DNA from: Cytophagaceae bacterium
GTDB taxonomy: Bacteria; Bacteroidota; Bacteroidia; Cytophagales; Spirosomataceae
Direction: 5' to 3'
Assembly (NCBI GenBank): GCA_027486845.1
Contig: JAIXOL010000058.1
Span: 1 to 64,000 of the forward strand
Length of the DNA: 64,000 nt
Of this stretch, positions 51,908 to 62,320 are shown one piece after another. Both the position numbers and the translations under genes were made by a program. The notes under the pieces are model-generated. The model worked only from the letters and a program-made list of their open reading frames with translations. It had not been told where the DNA came from and did not search any database. Every line of letters starts with the position of its first letter. Positions within the stretch are counted from its first letter, which is position 1.

Positions 51908-54211
51908 TTACCGCTCCATCACCCAAACCCCGCGGCCATAAGTTGCAATGACCATTTTATTATCTCGTGGGTGAATGAATAAATCTTGTACTGAAACGCT
52001 TACTGGTAAATTGGCTTGAACTGACTGCCAGTTTCTACCGCCGTTTTTTGAAGTATAAACGCCTAAATCTGTTCCACAATAAAGAATTGAAGTATTAAAA
52101 GGGTCTTCACGAATTACATTTACTGGTGAAGTTGGCAAATCGCCCACGATACTTACCCAAGTTTTTCCAAAATCGGAGGTTTTATAAATGTATGGTTTGA
52201 TATTATCTTCTCGGCGGTCGCTGAGGGTAATATAAACCGTTCCGTCTTTAGTTTTAGATGCTTCGAGTCTCGAAACATGGGCATTTTGTGGTAAGCCAGC
52301 CATTATTTTTGTCCATGTTTTGCCATCATCAGTTGTTAGATGTACATTTCCATCATCAGTGCCTACATATAAAGTTCCTTGCTTGAATGGAGATTCTGCT
52401 AAAGCCGTAATTGCTTGATGAGCAATGGCATACGGTAATTTACCCATGCGGTTTTTATCATTCGTTGTCAAATCTGGACTGATGCGTTTCCAAGTTTCCC
52501 CCATATCGGTTGACTTGAATAAATACTGCATTCCGTGATAAATGGTCTTGTTATCAAAGTTTGAAATATGGGTGTAAGCTAACCATTCGCCACGATGCGT
52601 TTCTTCATCTTCGGCTTTTTTGATAGTTATATTTTTAATACGTTCTTTTCCTTCTTTGGTCAAGTCTCCTCGTTGGATTCTGCCGTAAAAAGCACTTGAG
52701 TATGTAATATTTGGGTCTTTTGGGTCAATCGCAATAATGCTGCCTTCACCACCTGGCACAAAATGCCAACCGTTTTTCTTATCTGTTACTCCATTCCACG
52801 CTTGCCATGATACATTTGCTCCCATTGAGCCTTCATCTTGTACAGAGCCATGAATATTAAAAGGCGTTGCCATATCGTAAGAAACATTATAGAACTGTGT
52901 TGTTGGAATTTCCTTGAAGAAGTTTTTCCAAGATTTTCCACCATCATACGTAACTACTACCCCGCCGTCGTTGGCATTAAGAATATAATTGCTATCCGAT
53001 GGGTCAATCCACATTCCGTGATTATCGCCATGAATGCGTGTATCTGCCGTGTTTCCACCTTTTACAGTGTTCCAAGTTTTACCGCCGTCTGCTGACTCCG
53101 CAATGTTTAATCCCATGATAAAAACTTTGTTTTCATTCTTTGGGTCAACTCTAATCTGACTAAATACCCAGCCATACGTTCCACCAAATGTTTCCATTTG
53201 CTTGTCGTTTTCGCTCATTTTTGTCCAAGATTCGCCTTTATCAGAGCTTTTATATACCTCTGCTCCCAAAATAACTAATTCTTTCGGGCGGCCATAAGAG
53301 TCAAGTTCTCCATCATTACCTTGGCGTTTTGGCATATGATTATCAACATAAGCATACAAAACGTTAGGTTTTGAAGCACACATTGCTAAACCTATTCGGC
53401 CAGTATTTTTGGTGTTGGGCAAGCCATTTTTAATGATTTTCCAAGTTTTTCCTGCATCAGTCGATTTGTAGAGATAGTCACTATCTTCGGGGGTTGGGTC
53501 GCTCCATCGTTTACGAACTCTGTTCCACATCGAAGCATAAAGCGTGTTTGGCTCTGATGGGTCAATCAATAAATCTATACAGCCAGTTTGTTCATTTTGA
53601 TACAAAACCTTGCTCCAAGTTTTGCCACCATCGTTCGTTTTATAAACGCCTCGGTCAGCATTATAGCTCCATTCGTTTCCGCTGGCTGCTACATAAACAA
53701 TGTCAGGATTGGTTGGATGAATGACCACACGAGCAATCGTAGAAGTATTTTCCAGTCCGAGATGTTGCCAAGTTTTTCCTGCATCGCTTGATTTGAACAC
53801 GCCCATTCCTGGCAATGAAGCCCGAAGAATATTTGCTTCACCAGTACCAACATAAATAACGTTGGGATTTGATTTTGATACCGCAAAATTTCCGATAGAT
53901 TGTGTGCCGATTTCATCCATCAAAGGTTTCCAAGTTTTTCCTGCGTCTTCAGTTTTCCAAAAGCCGCCTGTGGCGAAACTGGCGTAAATAATGTTTTTAT
54001 TGCTTTCAATTCCCCAAACATCGGTTGCTCGTCCGCTGGTGTTATCGGGGCCGAGTAATCGCCAATTAAGGTTTTTATAAGGAGATTTTTTGACGAGTTC
54101 GGCGTGTTTCTGAAAGGCATTTTTTCGGTCAATACCCGATGAAGCACGGTTACTTTGGGCGATGATTTGCTGATGAATGAAAATTGCTAAAAATAGCGTT
54201 AGTTTTTTCAT
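51908..54211 (-). CDS. Secreted BNR/Asp-box repeat (sortilin/VPS10-like) beta-propeller protein
   Basis: A 767-residue exported protein with a signal peptide (MKKLTLFLAIFIHQQIIAQ). It consists of beta-propeller repeats with the Asp-box signature SxDxGxTW; I count eleven (TEDAGKTW near 88, SSDAGKTW near 141, TNDGGKTW, STDAGKTW, SSDKGESW, SADGGKTW, TYDGGKSW, STDMGETW, TTDDGKTW, TSDFGKTW, SKNGGRNW). Such proteins are related to sortilin/VPS10 and to xyloglucan-type glycosidases (GH74), but the catalytic Asp pair is not verifiable by eye. It ends in a GRGVWVMER strand rather than a T9SS sorting domain. Possibly a glycan-binding surface protein. Confidence 0.82.
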   Translation of the reverse strand: MKKLTLFLAIFIHQQIIAQSNRASSGIDRKNAFQKHAELVKKSPYKNLNWRLLGPDNTSGRATDVWGIESNKNIIYASFATGGFWKTEDAGKTWKPLMDEIGTQSIGNFAVSKSNPNVIYVGTGEANILRASLPGMGVFKSSDAGKTWQHLGLENTSTIARVVIHPTNPDIVYVAASGNEWSYNADRGVYKTNDGGKTWSKVLYQNEQTGCIDLLIDPSEPNTLYASMWNRVRKRWSDPTPEDSDYLYKSTDAGKTWKIIKNGLPNTKNTGRIGLAMCASKPNVLYAYVDNHMPKRQGNDGELDSYGRPKELVILGAEVYKSSDKGESWTKMSENDKQMETFGGTYGWVFSQIRVDPKNENKVFIMGLNIAESADGGKTWNTVKGGNTADTRIHGDNHGMWIDPSDSNYILNANDGGVVVTYDGGKSWKNFFKEIPTTQFYNVSYDMATPFNIHGSVQDEGSMGANVSWQAWNGVTDKKNGWHFVPGGEGSIIAIDPKDPNITYSSAFYGRIQRGDLTKEGKERIKNITIKKAEDEETHRGEWLAYTHISNFDNKTIYHGMQYLFKSTDMGETWKRISPDLTTNDKNRMGKLPYAIAHQAITALAESPFKQGTLYVGTDDGNVHLTTDDGKTWTKIMAGLPQNAHVSRLEASKTKDGTVYITLSDRREDNIKPYIYKTSDFGKTWVSIVGDLPTSPVNVIREDPFNTSILYCGTDLGVYTSKNGGRNWQSVQANLPVSVSVQDLFIHPRDNKMVIATYGRGVWVMER

Positions 54212-54350
54212 GTTTAGGTTTGTTAGGGTGAAGAAGATAACTATTCAAGGCACATAGTTGCAAAAGTTCAAAGGTACAAAGTTTTGATTTTAAAATGATT
54301 AACTGTCTGAATCTTCGCAAACCATTTTTTTATGAGTATAAGAAAATGAA

Positions 54351-56525
54351 CTATTGATTACCACAACCATCAATATAAGCTTTAAAAATTGCTCCTTGCT
54401 GAGTTTGAAAACCTGCAGTCAATAGAATACTTTTGCCGGCATCATAAGTTACATTTGCAGTTGAACTGATGATGTTTGTAGCTTGTATAGTTTCTGATGC
54501 CTCATATTTTATATTGTTTGTAATTTGTGATGTTATATTATGAGTTGTTTGGCACGCCGCTCGTTTCAAAACCATCATAAAACCGCCATAAGGCTGCATA
54601 TTTAAGCTAATTGTACTGCTGGCTTGAACTTGATAGTTGGCTTCGGAAGTAAGAATATCTCGTGGAGTTGCTCCGTCGCTCAATAATTGTTTGGTGTAAT
54701 CGCCAGTAGCGATGAATGAAAGTGGTAATGAAACATTTCGTGTTTGATTTTCGCCATTAATGCCCGAAATATACCAGTTTTCGCCTTTTCGTCGAGCCAT
54801 TACAACGTGCGTGCCAGGAAAACCTTCTACCAAAAGTGTTTCGTCCCAAGCTGTGGGGAGGCTGCTAATGATTGATTTAGCTAAGTTTGGTAGTGGAAGT
54901 TGAGTTGTGTCATTAGGGACTCCTAAATAGCTTTCTACTCTATCGACTAAATGAGTTACGCCCGATTCAAAAGTGTGAAGCAGTGCAATTTCGTGAACGT
55001 CAGTTGTGAGATGTTCAGCTCCTCTTTTCCAACCGATAATAGTCGGTGTATAATCCATTGGGCCGATTACATTTCTATTAAAAGGTAAAATAGTATGGTG
55101 ACGAGGTGCATTGGGCAAGAAGTTGCTTCCATCAAAAATATAAGCTTCAGCACCTTTTACGGCTTCCATTGCAACTAAATTAGGATATGTTCGTGACCAA
55201 CCTTTTGGAATAACATTTCCATGAAAATTAACCATTAATTCATATTCAGCGGCATCTTTAAGTATATCAATATAAAGTTTCATTAATTCCTGTTTATCGC
55301 TCTGAAAATAGTCAATTTTTACACCTTTAATGCCCAAAGCATGAATTCGAGCAAACTCTTGTCGGCGAGCAGATTGAATGTGCATTAAATCACGAGGTTG
55401 TTCAGACTGGTCGTTTGAAGGTCCGCCCGAATTATACCATAACCAAAGCTTTACACTTTTGCTGTTGGCATAAGTAATTAAGGCGTTGATGTCTCCGCCA
55501 TTTTCCATTCGATTCCAGTTGGCATCAATCAATGAGTAGGGTAGATTTAATTCGGCTGCTAAATCTATGAAAGTTTTTAGTTTGGCGAAATTGGTAGGAC
55601 TACCGAGGTCTGACCACCAACTCCAAGTCGAAATTCCGGGTTGTATCCAAGTTGTATTTGCTATCTGTGAAGCTTTACTTACATGGGAAACGAGGTTAGA
55701 TTCAACCACATTATTAAGCTGTTTGCCAATCATTATTACTCGCCAAGGCATTGTCCAAGGCAAAGTGGAACTTGCATAAGCGGCATAACTATTGCCATCG
55801 TCTGGGCTTGGTGCAGCAACCGAAAATGTTCCGTTGCCGAAATAAGAAGATAGATGAGATGCAAAAAAACTTTCATCTAAATCGGCCTCGGTGAGCAGTA
55901 CCCAAGCATTTGGTGTTTGAAAAAGTGCAGGAAAAGCCAAACCATTGAATTGATTAATAGCTTGATTGAGATTTATCCCATTTTCGTAAAGCTTTTCATA
56001 AACAGGTCTAAAATTATCATACCCTTGAATCCATGTTTTGCTGTTATTGACTGGAATTTGGAAAGTTGTTTTATCTTCAGTTACGTGGTAAATATTATTG
56101 GAATTTTCGGAGAAACGATAACGAAGTGCTACTCCATCATTGTATGCTCTAAAAATCACTTGAAATTTACTATTATTTGAATTATGAAAATTGAGTGTGA
56201 TTTCGTTGGCGTTATTGCGAAGTTGTAATTGTTTGCCAATCGACATTTTATAATTTTCGTCAATAGTCGCCGTAGTGATACTTTCAAAAGTTAAATTATC
56301 ATTAAAAGATTGGTCAATACGAGAAATACCTAAATTAGATGTCTCTATGATAGTTTGTGTCTGATTATTCTCTAAGTATTCTACATTATATTTTAATGTA
56401 CCATCAAGTTCGATGCGTTGAATTGTGGCTCGGATTTTAGCGTTTGGAGAATTAACCTGCCAACTCTGAGCAATTAAAGTATGAGAAATGAAACAAGCAA
56501 AAATAGCGTTGTAAATGAATTTCAT
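54351..56525 (-). CDS. Glycoside hydrolase family 97 with a C-terminal stack domain
   Basis: A 724-residue exported glycosidase (ATG at 56525, MKFIYNAIFACFISHTLIAQ). GH97_N covers about 25-270 (NSPNAKIRATIQRIELDGTLKYNVEY), the catalytic TIM barrel about 285-560 (STWSWWSDLGSP, GVKIDYFQSDKQELM near 400 with an Asp at the nucleophile position of the retaining subgroup, FHGNVIPKGWSRTYPNLVAMEAVKG), and GH97_C to about 655. The last 65 residues (EASETIQATNIISSTANVTYDAG, then GFQTQQGAIFKAYI) are a Bacteroidota 3-coathanger stack domain. It likely releases alpha-galactosyl or alpha-glucosyl ends. No SusC/D pair is adjacent. Confidence 0.9.
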   Translation of the reverse strand: MKFIYNAIFACFISHTLIAQSWQVNSPNAKIRATIQRIELDGTLKYNVEYLENNQTQTIIETSNLGISRIDQSFNDNLTFESITTATIDENYKMSIGKQLQLRNNANEITLNFHNSNNSKFQVIFRAYNDGVALRYRFSENSNNIYHVTEDKTTFQIPVNNSKTWIQGYDNFRPVYEKLYENGINLNQAINQFNGLAFPALFQTPNAWVLLTEADLDESFFASHLSSYFGNGTFSVAAPSPDDGNSYAAYASSTLPWTMPWRVIMIGKQLNNVVESNLVSHVSKASQIANTTWIQPGISTWSWWSDLGSPTNFAKLKTFIDLAAELNLPYSLIDANWNRMENGGDINALITYANSKSVKLWLWYNSGGPSNDQSEQPRDLMHIQSARRQEFARIHALGIKGVKIDYFQSDKQELMKLYIDILKDAAEYELMVNFHGNVIPKGWSRTYPNLVAMEAVKGAEAYIFDGSNFLPNAPRHHTILPFNRNVIGPMDYTPTIIGWKRGAEHLTTDVHEIALLHTFESGVTHLVDRVESYLGVPNDTTQLPLPNLAKSIISSLPTAWDETLLVEGFPGTHVVMARRKGENWYISGINGENQTRNVSLPLSFIATGDYTKQLLSDGATPRDILTSEANYQVQASSTISLNMQPYGGFMMVLKRAACQTTHNITSQITNNIKYEASETIQATNIISSTANVTYDAGKSILLTAGFQTQQGAIFKAYIDGCGNQ

Positions 56526-56576
56526 ATATTTTTGATAATGCACTAAAGAATAATCAAAAATATAAAAATTATACTT

Positions 56577-58352
56577 CTAAACCAACACTTCTTTATACTG
56601 CATATTATAGAGATTGTTATAAAAACCATCAAGTTTCAGCAGTTCATCATGGCTTCCTTCTTCCATGATTTGGCCTTTGTCGAGAACGATAATTTTATTG
56701 GCTTTTTGAATCGTACTGAGTCGGTGAGCAATGACGATTGAAGTTCGCCCACGCATTAATTTATCAATCGCATTCTGGATCAATTCTTCGGTTTCAGTAT
56801 CGACTGACGAAGTGGCTTCGTCGAGGATAATTATTTTCGGGTCATGCACTAATGCACGCACAAACGAAATCAATTGTCGCTGCCCAACAGAGAGTGTTGC
56901 TCCACGTTCTTGTACGTTATAATCGTAATCGTTAGGCAGTTGCATAATGAAATCGTGTACACCAACGAGTTTAGCTGCTTCCACGATTTTTTCTCTGGAA
57001 ATATTGCTATCGCCTAGTGTAATGTTGTTTTCGATAGTGTCAGAAAATAAAAATACATCTTGCAAAACTACGCCGATTTGTTCACGCAAACTACGTAATT
57101 CATATTCTTTTAGGTCTTGATTATCAATCAGAATTGTTCCTTTATTTATGTCATAAAATCTTGATAATAAATTAATTATCGAAGACTTTCCTGCACCAGT
57201 TGCTCCAACAAAAGCAACGGTTTCGCCATGATTTACCTTAAATGAAATATCTTTCAAAACAAAATTTTCATCATTATAAGCGAACCAAACATTTTTGAAT
57301 TCAACTTCACCCTTTAAATTTGCTTTTTTAGAACCGTCATTAGCTGTATAATCATCACTATCGAGCAATTTTAATATTCTATCGGTACTAACAATTCCCA
57401 TTTGGAGTGTATTCATCCTATCGGCAATCATTCTGATTGGGCGAAAGAAAATATTAATAAACATTATGAAAGCCGTAACCGTACCGTAAGTTACCTCGGC
57501 GTTAAGCATTTGTTTTGCTCCAAACCAAACAACCAAACCCGTACCCAAAGCCGCAATTACCTCAGCAACTGGATAATAGATTGAATAATACATGATTGAC
57601 TTAATATTTTCGTCGCGGTGTTTGGTATTGATGGCGTGAAATTTATTAAATTCAATTTTTTCAGAATTAAAAATCTGCACAATGCTCATGCCGGTAATGT
57701 GTTCCTGCACAAAAGAATTGAGGCTCGATACTGCATTTCGCACTTCGTTGAAAGATTTCTTTACTTTTTCTTTGAAAACATAAGTACTCACCAACATAAA
57801 TGGAATCGTACAAAGGCTAATCAGTGAAAGTCGCCAATCGGTGTAGAACATTACAGAAATAATGAGAACTAATTGTAAAATATCACCTGCAATGGCTGCT
57901 ATTCCATCGCTGAAAACATCTGCGAGTGTTTCAATATCTGAAATCGTACGTGTAACAAGTCTACCAATAGGAGTGTCATCGAAGAATTTTAGGCGTAAAT
58001 GAAGAATTTTATGGTAAAGCTGAACCCTAATGTCACGAATAATATTCTGTCCGAGCCACCCAGCTAAATAGGTATTGGTAAATTGTATGAGTGACTGCAC
58101 AACCAAAAAACCAATCATTATAGCCATCATTTTGGCAAGTCCAGTATAATTACCCGTTGAAACTGGGCCATCAATCGTTTGGCGAATCAGTAATGGTAGG
58201 GCAGGAGCTAGGGCTGCACCGAGCATAATTGTCAGCACCAAACTATAAAACTTAACATTGTAAGGCTTAATAAATTGGAAAAGTCGTTTTAGAATTTCCA
58301 AATCGAAGATTTTGCCAGAGGGTGAAGTTTCGTTTTTTTGTATTTCCGCCAC
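56577..58352 (-). CDS. ABC exporter (MsbA/MDR-like), fused permease and ATPase
   Basis: A 591-residue half-transporter. Residues about 35-325 contain six membrane helices (VLTIMLGAALAPALPLLIR; GFLVVQSLIQFTNTYLAG; ALGTGLVVWFGA). The ATPase follows with Walker A GATGAGKSS near 386, Q-loop region LREQIGVVLQDVFLFS near 430, signature LSVGQRQL near 495, Walker B IIILDEATSSVDTETEE near 516, and H-loop IAHRLS near 550. It would work as a homodimer exporting lipid or drug-like molecules at the inner membrane. The neighbouring radical SAM gene is 106 bp upstream; no substrate clue. Confidence 0.93.
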   Translation of the reverse strand: MAEIQKNETSPSGKIFDLEILKRLFQFIKPYNVKFYSLVLTIMLGAALAPALPLLIRQTIDGPVSTGNYTGLAKMMAIMIGFLVVQSLIQFTNTYLAGWLGQNIIRDIRVQLYHKILHLRLKFFDDTPIGRLVTRTISDIETLADVFSDGIAAIAGDILQLVLIISVMFYTDWRLSLISLCTIPFMLVSTYVFKEKVKKSFNEVRNAVSSLNSFVQEHITGMSIVQIFNSEKIEFNKFHAINTKHRDENIKSIMYYSIYYPVAEVIAALGTGLVVWFGAKQMLNAEVTYGTVTAFIMFINIFFRPIRMIADRMNTLQMGIVSTDRILKLLDSDDYTANDGSKKANLKGEVEFKNVWFAYNDENFVLKDISFKVNHGETVAFVGATGAGKSSIINLLSRFYDINKGTILIDNQDLKEYELRSLREQIGVVLQDVFLFSDTIENNITLGDSNISREKIVEAAKLVGVHDFIMQLPNDYDYNVQERGATLSVGQRQLISFVRALVHDPKIIILDEATSSVDTETEELIQNAIDKLMRGRTSIVIAHRLSTIQKANKIIVLDKGQIMEEGSHDELLKLDGFYNNLYNMQYKEVLV

Positions 58353-58458
58353 AGATATTATTTGTTGAAAGTATCAATTATTAACTGATTTTGATGCTCA
58401 ATAGTTTCAAAATGACTGTTATATCCTGTTAAAACTTGTGTCTATTGAGGTAGAGAAA

Positions 58459-60684
58459 TCACAATCCCAACAACCCATAATCACGCAGCACATTCACAGG
58501 CTTATTATAGAAAAACAGCTCGAAATCTTCAAAACCAGCTGCTTCAAAGTCTGTTTTTATTTCTTGGAATGTATATGTTTTTTGTTTTTTTGTGGAAATT
58601 TTATCCAGCATTTCGACTAGCCAAATGCCTTGTGCTTGGTTGAGTTTGAGGCTGAAAGTTTCTTTTTTATCGTGAAAAGTAAGATTTGCAGTCTGAAACG
58701 TTTGTCCTTTTTTCGTTGTACTCGAATAACTTACCAATGGTTTTTTACCCAACCAAACAACTTTTGCTGTAGGTTTTAACATAAATCGGGATACCGAATT
58801 GTCATCATCTTCGAGCAAGGCATTCTTAATGTAATTCTTCGGAATTTTCGTGCGTGGAATCTTAAAATCAAACCATTCTTGTAGTGGATATTCAAAACAA
58901 ATTCCGTGCATATAATTGAGTAAAGATTTCTTTAAACCAAAGCTAAATGCTTCATGGTCAGTGCCTTTCGGATCGGAAAATACTAAATCATTATTAGCAA
59001 AAGTACCGATAGTATTACTTTCTCGCAGCACCGAAAATTGTTCGGGGAACATTCCAACCGGACTGTGGGCAGTCATGGCAAATTGGTGCCAAAAGCCTGA
59101 TTGCAAAGTGCCAATCTCAAACATCTGTCGCACCATTTCGAGCGAATCAATGGTTTCTTGGGCAGTTTGGGTCGGAAATCCGTACATCAGATAAGCATGC
59201 ACCATAATTCCCGTTTCGGTAAAATTACGAGTTACTTGTGCCACTTGAGCAACGGTCACGCCTTTTTGAATCAATTGTAGTAGTCTGTCAGATGCTACTT
59301 CCAAACCTCCCGAAACTGCAATGCAACCTGATGCTTTTAGCAACTGACATAAATCTCTATTAAAACTTTTCTCGAATCTGATATTTGTCCACCATGTTAC
59401 GGTTAGTTTTCGGCGTAAAATTTCCAAAGCTAATGCTCGCATTAAAGCTGGTGGGGCAGCTTCGTCGACAAAGTGAAAACCATTTTCTCCAGTTTGAGCA
59501 ATCATTTCTTCCATTCTGTCGCAGAGTAGATTTGCTGCAATTGGCTCGTATATTTTAATATAATCGAGTGAAATATCACAAAATGTGCATTTTCCCCAAT
59601 AACAGCCATGAGCCATTGTGAGTTTATTCCAACGACCATCGCTCCACATTCGGTGCATTGGATTGACAATTTCAATAACCGAAATGTATTTTTCTAATAG
59701 CAAGTCGCTATAATCTGGCGTGCCAACTTCCGACTGTTTATAGTCTTTCAGCATAGAGTTGTTTTTATAAACGACTGCTCCATCTTCTAAAATGAAAGTG
59801 CGTTTAAATGAAGATCCCCCATCGGGGCGGTCAGACGTTTCGGCGAGCGAGCTTAAAATTGTTTCCAAAGGAGCCTCACCATCATCAAGAGAAACATAAT
59901 CGAAAAATTCAAAAACACGAACATCAGATAAAGAACGCAATTCTGTATTGGCAAAGCCTCCTCCCATTGCAACTTTGGTGGTTGGATAGTTTCTTTTTAC
60001 CCATTGTCCGATTCTGAATGCACTATAGAGATTTCCAGGGAATGGTACTGAAATGACCACCAAATTAGGTTGCATTTCGGCCATGCGTTCGGCCAAAATT
60101 ATTGTTAAAATTTTATCAATATAGCTGTAGTCTTGTTGTAAGGTTTCATATAATCCATCAAAACTATTGGCCGAACGCCCCAAACGCTCAGCGTACCGAC
60201 TAAACCCAAAATATGGGTCAACGCACTCCATGATGAGGTCAGAAATGTCTTCGAGATAGAGCGTTGCTAAGTGCTTCGCCTTATCTTGCATTCCCATCGA
60301 GCCAAAAGCCCAATCGAGGTCTTCGAGTTGAACAAAACGAGATGCTTCCGGCAAGAAGTTTTCTTGACAAATTACGTGAGAAAGCGTAGGGTTTTTGCCT
60401 TGTAAAAATAAAATAACGGCATCAATCGTTTGAATATAATCTTCTTGTAAAGCAATAATTCGCTGGGAGTTTTCTGAGAAAATCTCTGTTTCTTTATTAA
60501 TAAAGTCGAATAATTCTGTTAACCCTTTTTTAGAAAATAAAGCTAATATTACCTCAATTCCCAAATCGGCTTGAAAGCAAGAAATATTTTTTGTGTTCAG
60601 AAAACCCTTGATGTAGGCGGTCGCTGGATACGGTGTATTCAGTTGGGTGAAAGGGGGCGTTATTGCAAAAACGGTTTTTTTCAA
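58459..60684 (-). CDS. B12-binding-domain radical SAM protein
   Basis: A 741-residue protein. The N-terminal 330 residues have a cobalamin-binding-like Rossmann fold (ITPPFTQLNTPYPATAYIKGFL; PNLVVISVPFPGNLYSAFRIGQWVK near 205-229; KVAMGGGFANTE near 237). The radical SAM core follows, with the Fe-S cysteines in MAHGCYWGKCTFCDISLDYI near 361-380, spaced CX4CX2C instead of the usual CX3CX2C; then a GGLEVASDRLLQLIQKG segment near 453 and the MVHAYLMYGFPTQT motif near 486. The C-terminal part is unassigned. Members methylate or rearrange unreactive carbons; the substrate is unknown. It appears monocistronic. Confidence 0.85.
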   Translation of the reverse strand: MKKTVFAITPPFTQLNTPYPATAYIKGFLNTKNISCFQADLGIEVILALFSKKGLTELFDFINKETEIFSENSQRIIALQEDYIQTIDAVILFLQGKNPTLSHVICQENFLPEASRFVQLEDLDWAFGSMGMQDKAKHLATLYLEDISDLIMECVDPYFGFSRYAERLGRSANSFDGLYETLQQDYSYIDKILTIILAERMAEMQPNLVVISVPFPGNLYSAFRIGQWVKRNYPTTKVAMGGGFANTELRSLSDVRVFEFFDYVSLDDGEAPLETILSSLAETSDRPDGGSSFKRTFILEDGAVVYKNNSMLKDYKQSEVGTPDYSDLLLEKYISVIEIVNPMHRMWSDGRWNKLTMAHGCYWGKCTFCDISLDYIKIYEPIAANLLCDRMEEMIAQTGENGFHFVDEAAPPALMRALALEILRRKLTVTWWTNIRFEKSFNRDLCQLLKASGCIAVSGGLEVASDRLLQLIQKGVTVAQVAQVTRNFTETGIMVHAYLMYGFPTQTAQETIDSLEMVRQMFEIGTLQSGFWHQFAMTAHSPVGMFPEQFSVLRESNTIGTFANNDLVFSDPKGTDHEAFSFGLKKSLLNYMHGICFEYPLQEWFDFKIPRTKIPKNYIKNALLEDDDNSVSRFMLKPTAKVVWLGKKPLVSYSSTTKKGQTFQTANLTFHDKKETFSLKLNQAQGIWLVEMLDKISTKKQKTYTFQEIKTDFEAAGFEDFELFFYNKPVNVLRDYGLLGL

Positions 60685-60925
60685 GAAATTAGTATTTTAT
60701 GGTTGCTTTTGGCCCTATTGTACAAGTATTTGAAATTATTGCATTCCAACAAAATAAACGTTGTCATTGGCTTTTATGCATGATTTTTTCCAATATGTGC
60801 CTGTTTTGGAGGTGCAAATGCTGCTTGAAAATCAAAATACTGTTTAATTTACGATATAACTTTGATAGTTTTTTTAAAAAAAACTTAAAGAAAAGTTTAC
60901 ATCATTAGCTCTATAAAAGGTTTTA

Positions 60926-61030
60926 GAATCCTGAAAGAATGACATTATTATAGTGTAAAAAAATAATTCAATAAAATGAATCCCGAAGGAATAACATAAT
61001 CTTTGATGTAATGTCACTCCTTCGGAATTC
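60926..61030. repeat. Cluster of three REP-like units
   Basis: Three related 19-nt units: GAATCCTGAAAGAATGACA (60926-60944), GAATCCCGAAGGAATAACA (60978-60996), and in inverted orientation TGTCACTCCTTCGGAATTC (61012-61030). The second and third form a hairpin with 16 of 19 pairs. The core resembles the unit at 18113-18121. The rest of the gap 60685-61145 is AT-rich, apart from a C/G-rich CCCCGAGGGG patch near 61069. Confidence 0.6.
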
Positions 61031-61145
61031 TTTTTGTTATTTGTACAATATCTCTATAATCCATTCTCCCCGAGGGGTGGGTGAGCCAATTAAATTTTAG
61101 CAAATAAGTCTTTTTGCCAAGAAAAAATTAATAACCTTATTGAAA

Positions 61146-62216
61146 TTATTTTATATAAAGAAAATCTTGTCCATCTTCCAAGCTCAACAAAATCTCATAA
61201 TACAGATTTATACAAGACTGAATATCATCTTTATGGCACATTTCTACAGTTGTATGCATATATTTTTGAGCCAATGAAATTAAAGCTGATGCCACACCTT
61301 CGCCCGAATAAGCAAACGAATCAGTGTCTGTTCCAGTCGAGCGGCTGGCTGCTGCACGTTGGAACGGGATTTTTTTCTCTGTACAAACATCAATCATAAA
61401 ATTCAAAAGATTATTCTGTACGGCTGGGCCATAAGTAAGTACTGGGCCACGTCCGCAAGCTAAGTCTCCATCGGTTTTTTTATTATACATCGGTGACTGC
61501 GTATCGTGAATTACATCGCAACATATAGCCACATCTGGTTTTAATCTGCGAGAAATCATTTCTGCTCCACGTAAACCAATTTCTTCTTGCACTGCATTTA
61601 CTACATAAAGTGTGAAAGGAAGACTGATGTTATTTTCATTGAGTTTACGAGCAACTTCGGCAATTATATAGCCTCCTATACGGTTATCTAGAGCACGGCC
61701 AACGTAGAATTTCTCATTTAGTTCCATCAAGGTATCTTCAAATGTAATCACACAACCAACGTGGATTCCCATTTCTTCAACTTCAACTTTTTTTGCGGCA
61801 CCTACGTCTATAAAAATATTTTTTAATGTAGGTTTTTCTTCACTGGCCGACTCGCGTACATGGATTGCTGGCCAGCCAAAAACGCCTTTTACTATACCTT
61901 TGCGTGTATGAATATTTACTCGCTTCGATGGGGCAATTTGATGATCAGAACCACCATTCCGGCGTACATAAATATAACCGTCTTCTGTGATATAATTAAC
62001 AAACCACGAAATCTCGTCAGAATGAGCTTCGATAACTACCTTATAGGGTTGACCTGGATTTATGACTCCAACGGCAGTTCCATAAACATCAACGATTTGT
62101 TCGTCGATATAAGGTTTTATGTAATCTAACCAAATTTGTTGACCTGACGACTCAAAGCCTGTCGGTGAGGCATTATTTAGGTATTCATAAAGAAATTCAA
62201 TATTTTTTTCTGCCAT
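61146..62216 (-). CDS. M42-family metallopeptidase (glutamyl/deblocking aminopeptidase-like)
   Basis: A 356-residue cytoplasmic dinuclear-zinc peptidase. Metal and catalytic residues appear in VIEAHSDEISWFV near 63 (His, Asp), GRALDNRIGGYI near 176 (bridging Asp), VVNAVQEEIGLRGAE near 208 (catalytic Glu pair), AICCDVIHD near 233 (Asp) and KYMHTTVEMCH near 317 (His). The inserted PDZ-like domain lies at about 75-150. Such enzymes form 12-mer tetrahedral cages trimming peptides. The start MAEKNIEFLYEYLNNASPTGFE fits the family. It stands alone. Confidence 0.92.
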   Translation of the reverse strand: MAEKNIEFLYEYLNNASPTGFESSGQQIWLDYIKPYIDEQIVDVYGTAVGVINPGQPYKVVIEAHSDEISWFVNYITEDGYIYVRRNGGSDHQIAPSKRVNIHTRKGIVKGVFGWPAIHVRESASEEKPTLKNIFIDVGAAKKVEVEEMGIHVGCVITFEDTLMELNEKFYVGRALDNRIGGYIIAEVARKLNENNISLPFTLYVVNAVQEEIGLRGAEMISRRLKPDVAICCDVIHDTQSPMYNKKTDGDLACGRGPVLTYGPAVQNNLLNFMIDVCTEKKIPFQRAAASRSTGTDTDSFAYSGEGVASALISLAQKYMHTTVEMCHKDDIQSCINLYYEILLSLEDGQDFLYIK

Positions 62217-62320
62217 TGCTTGCTGTATTATAATTTTCTCAATTTTATATCAAAAGTAATCTTATGGGACGAAAAAACCTTGTTTTTTTGAAAAATTGAT
62301 TTTTTTCAACACTAAAAACC

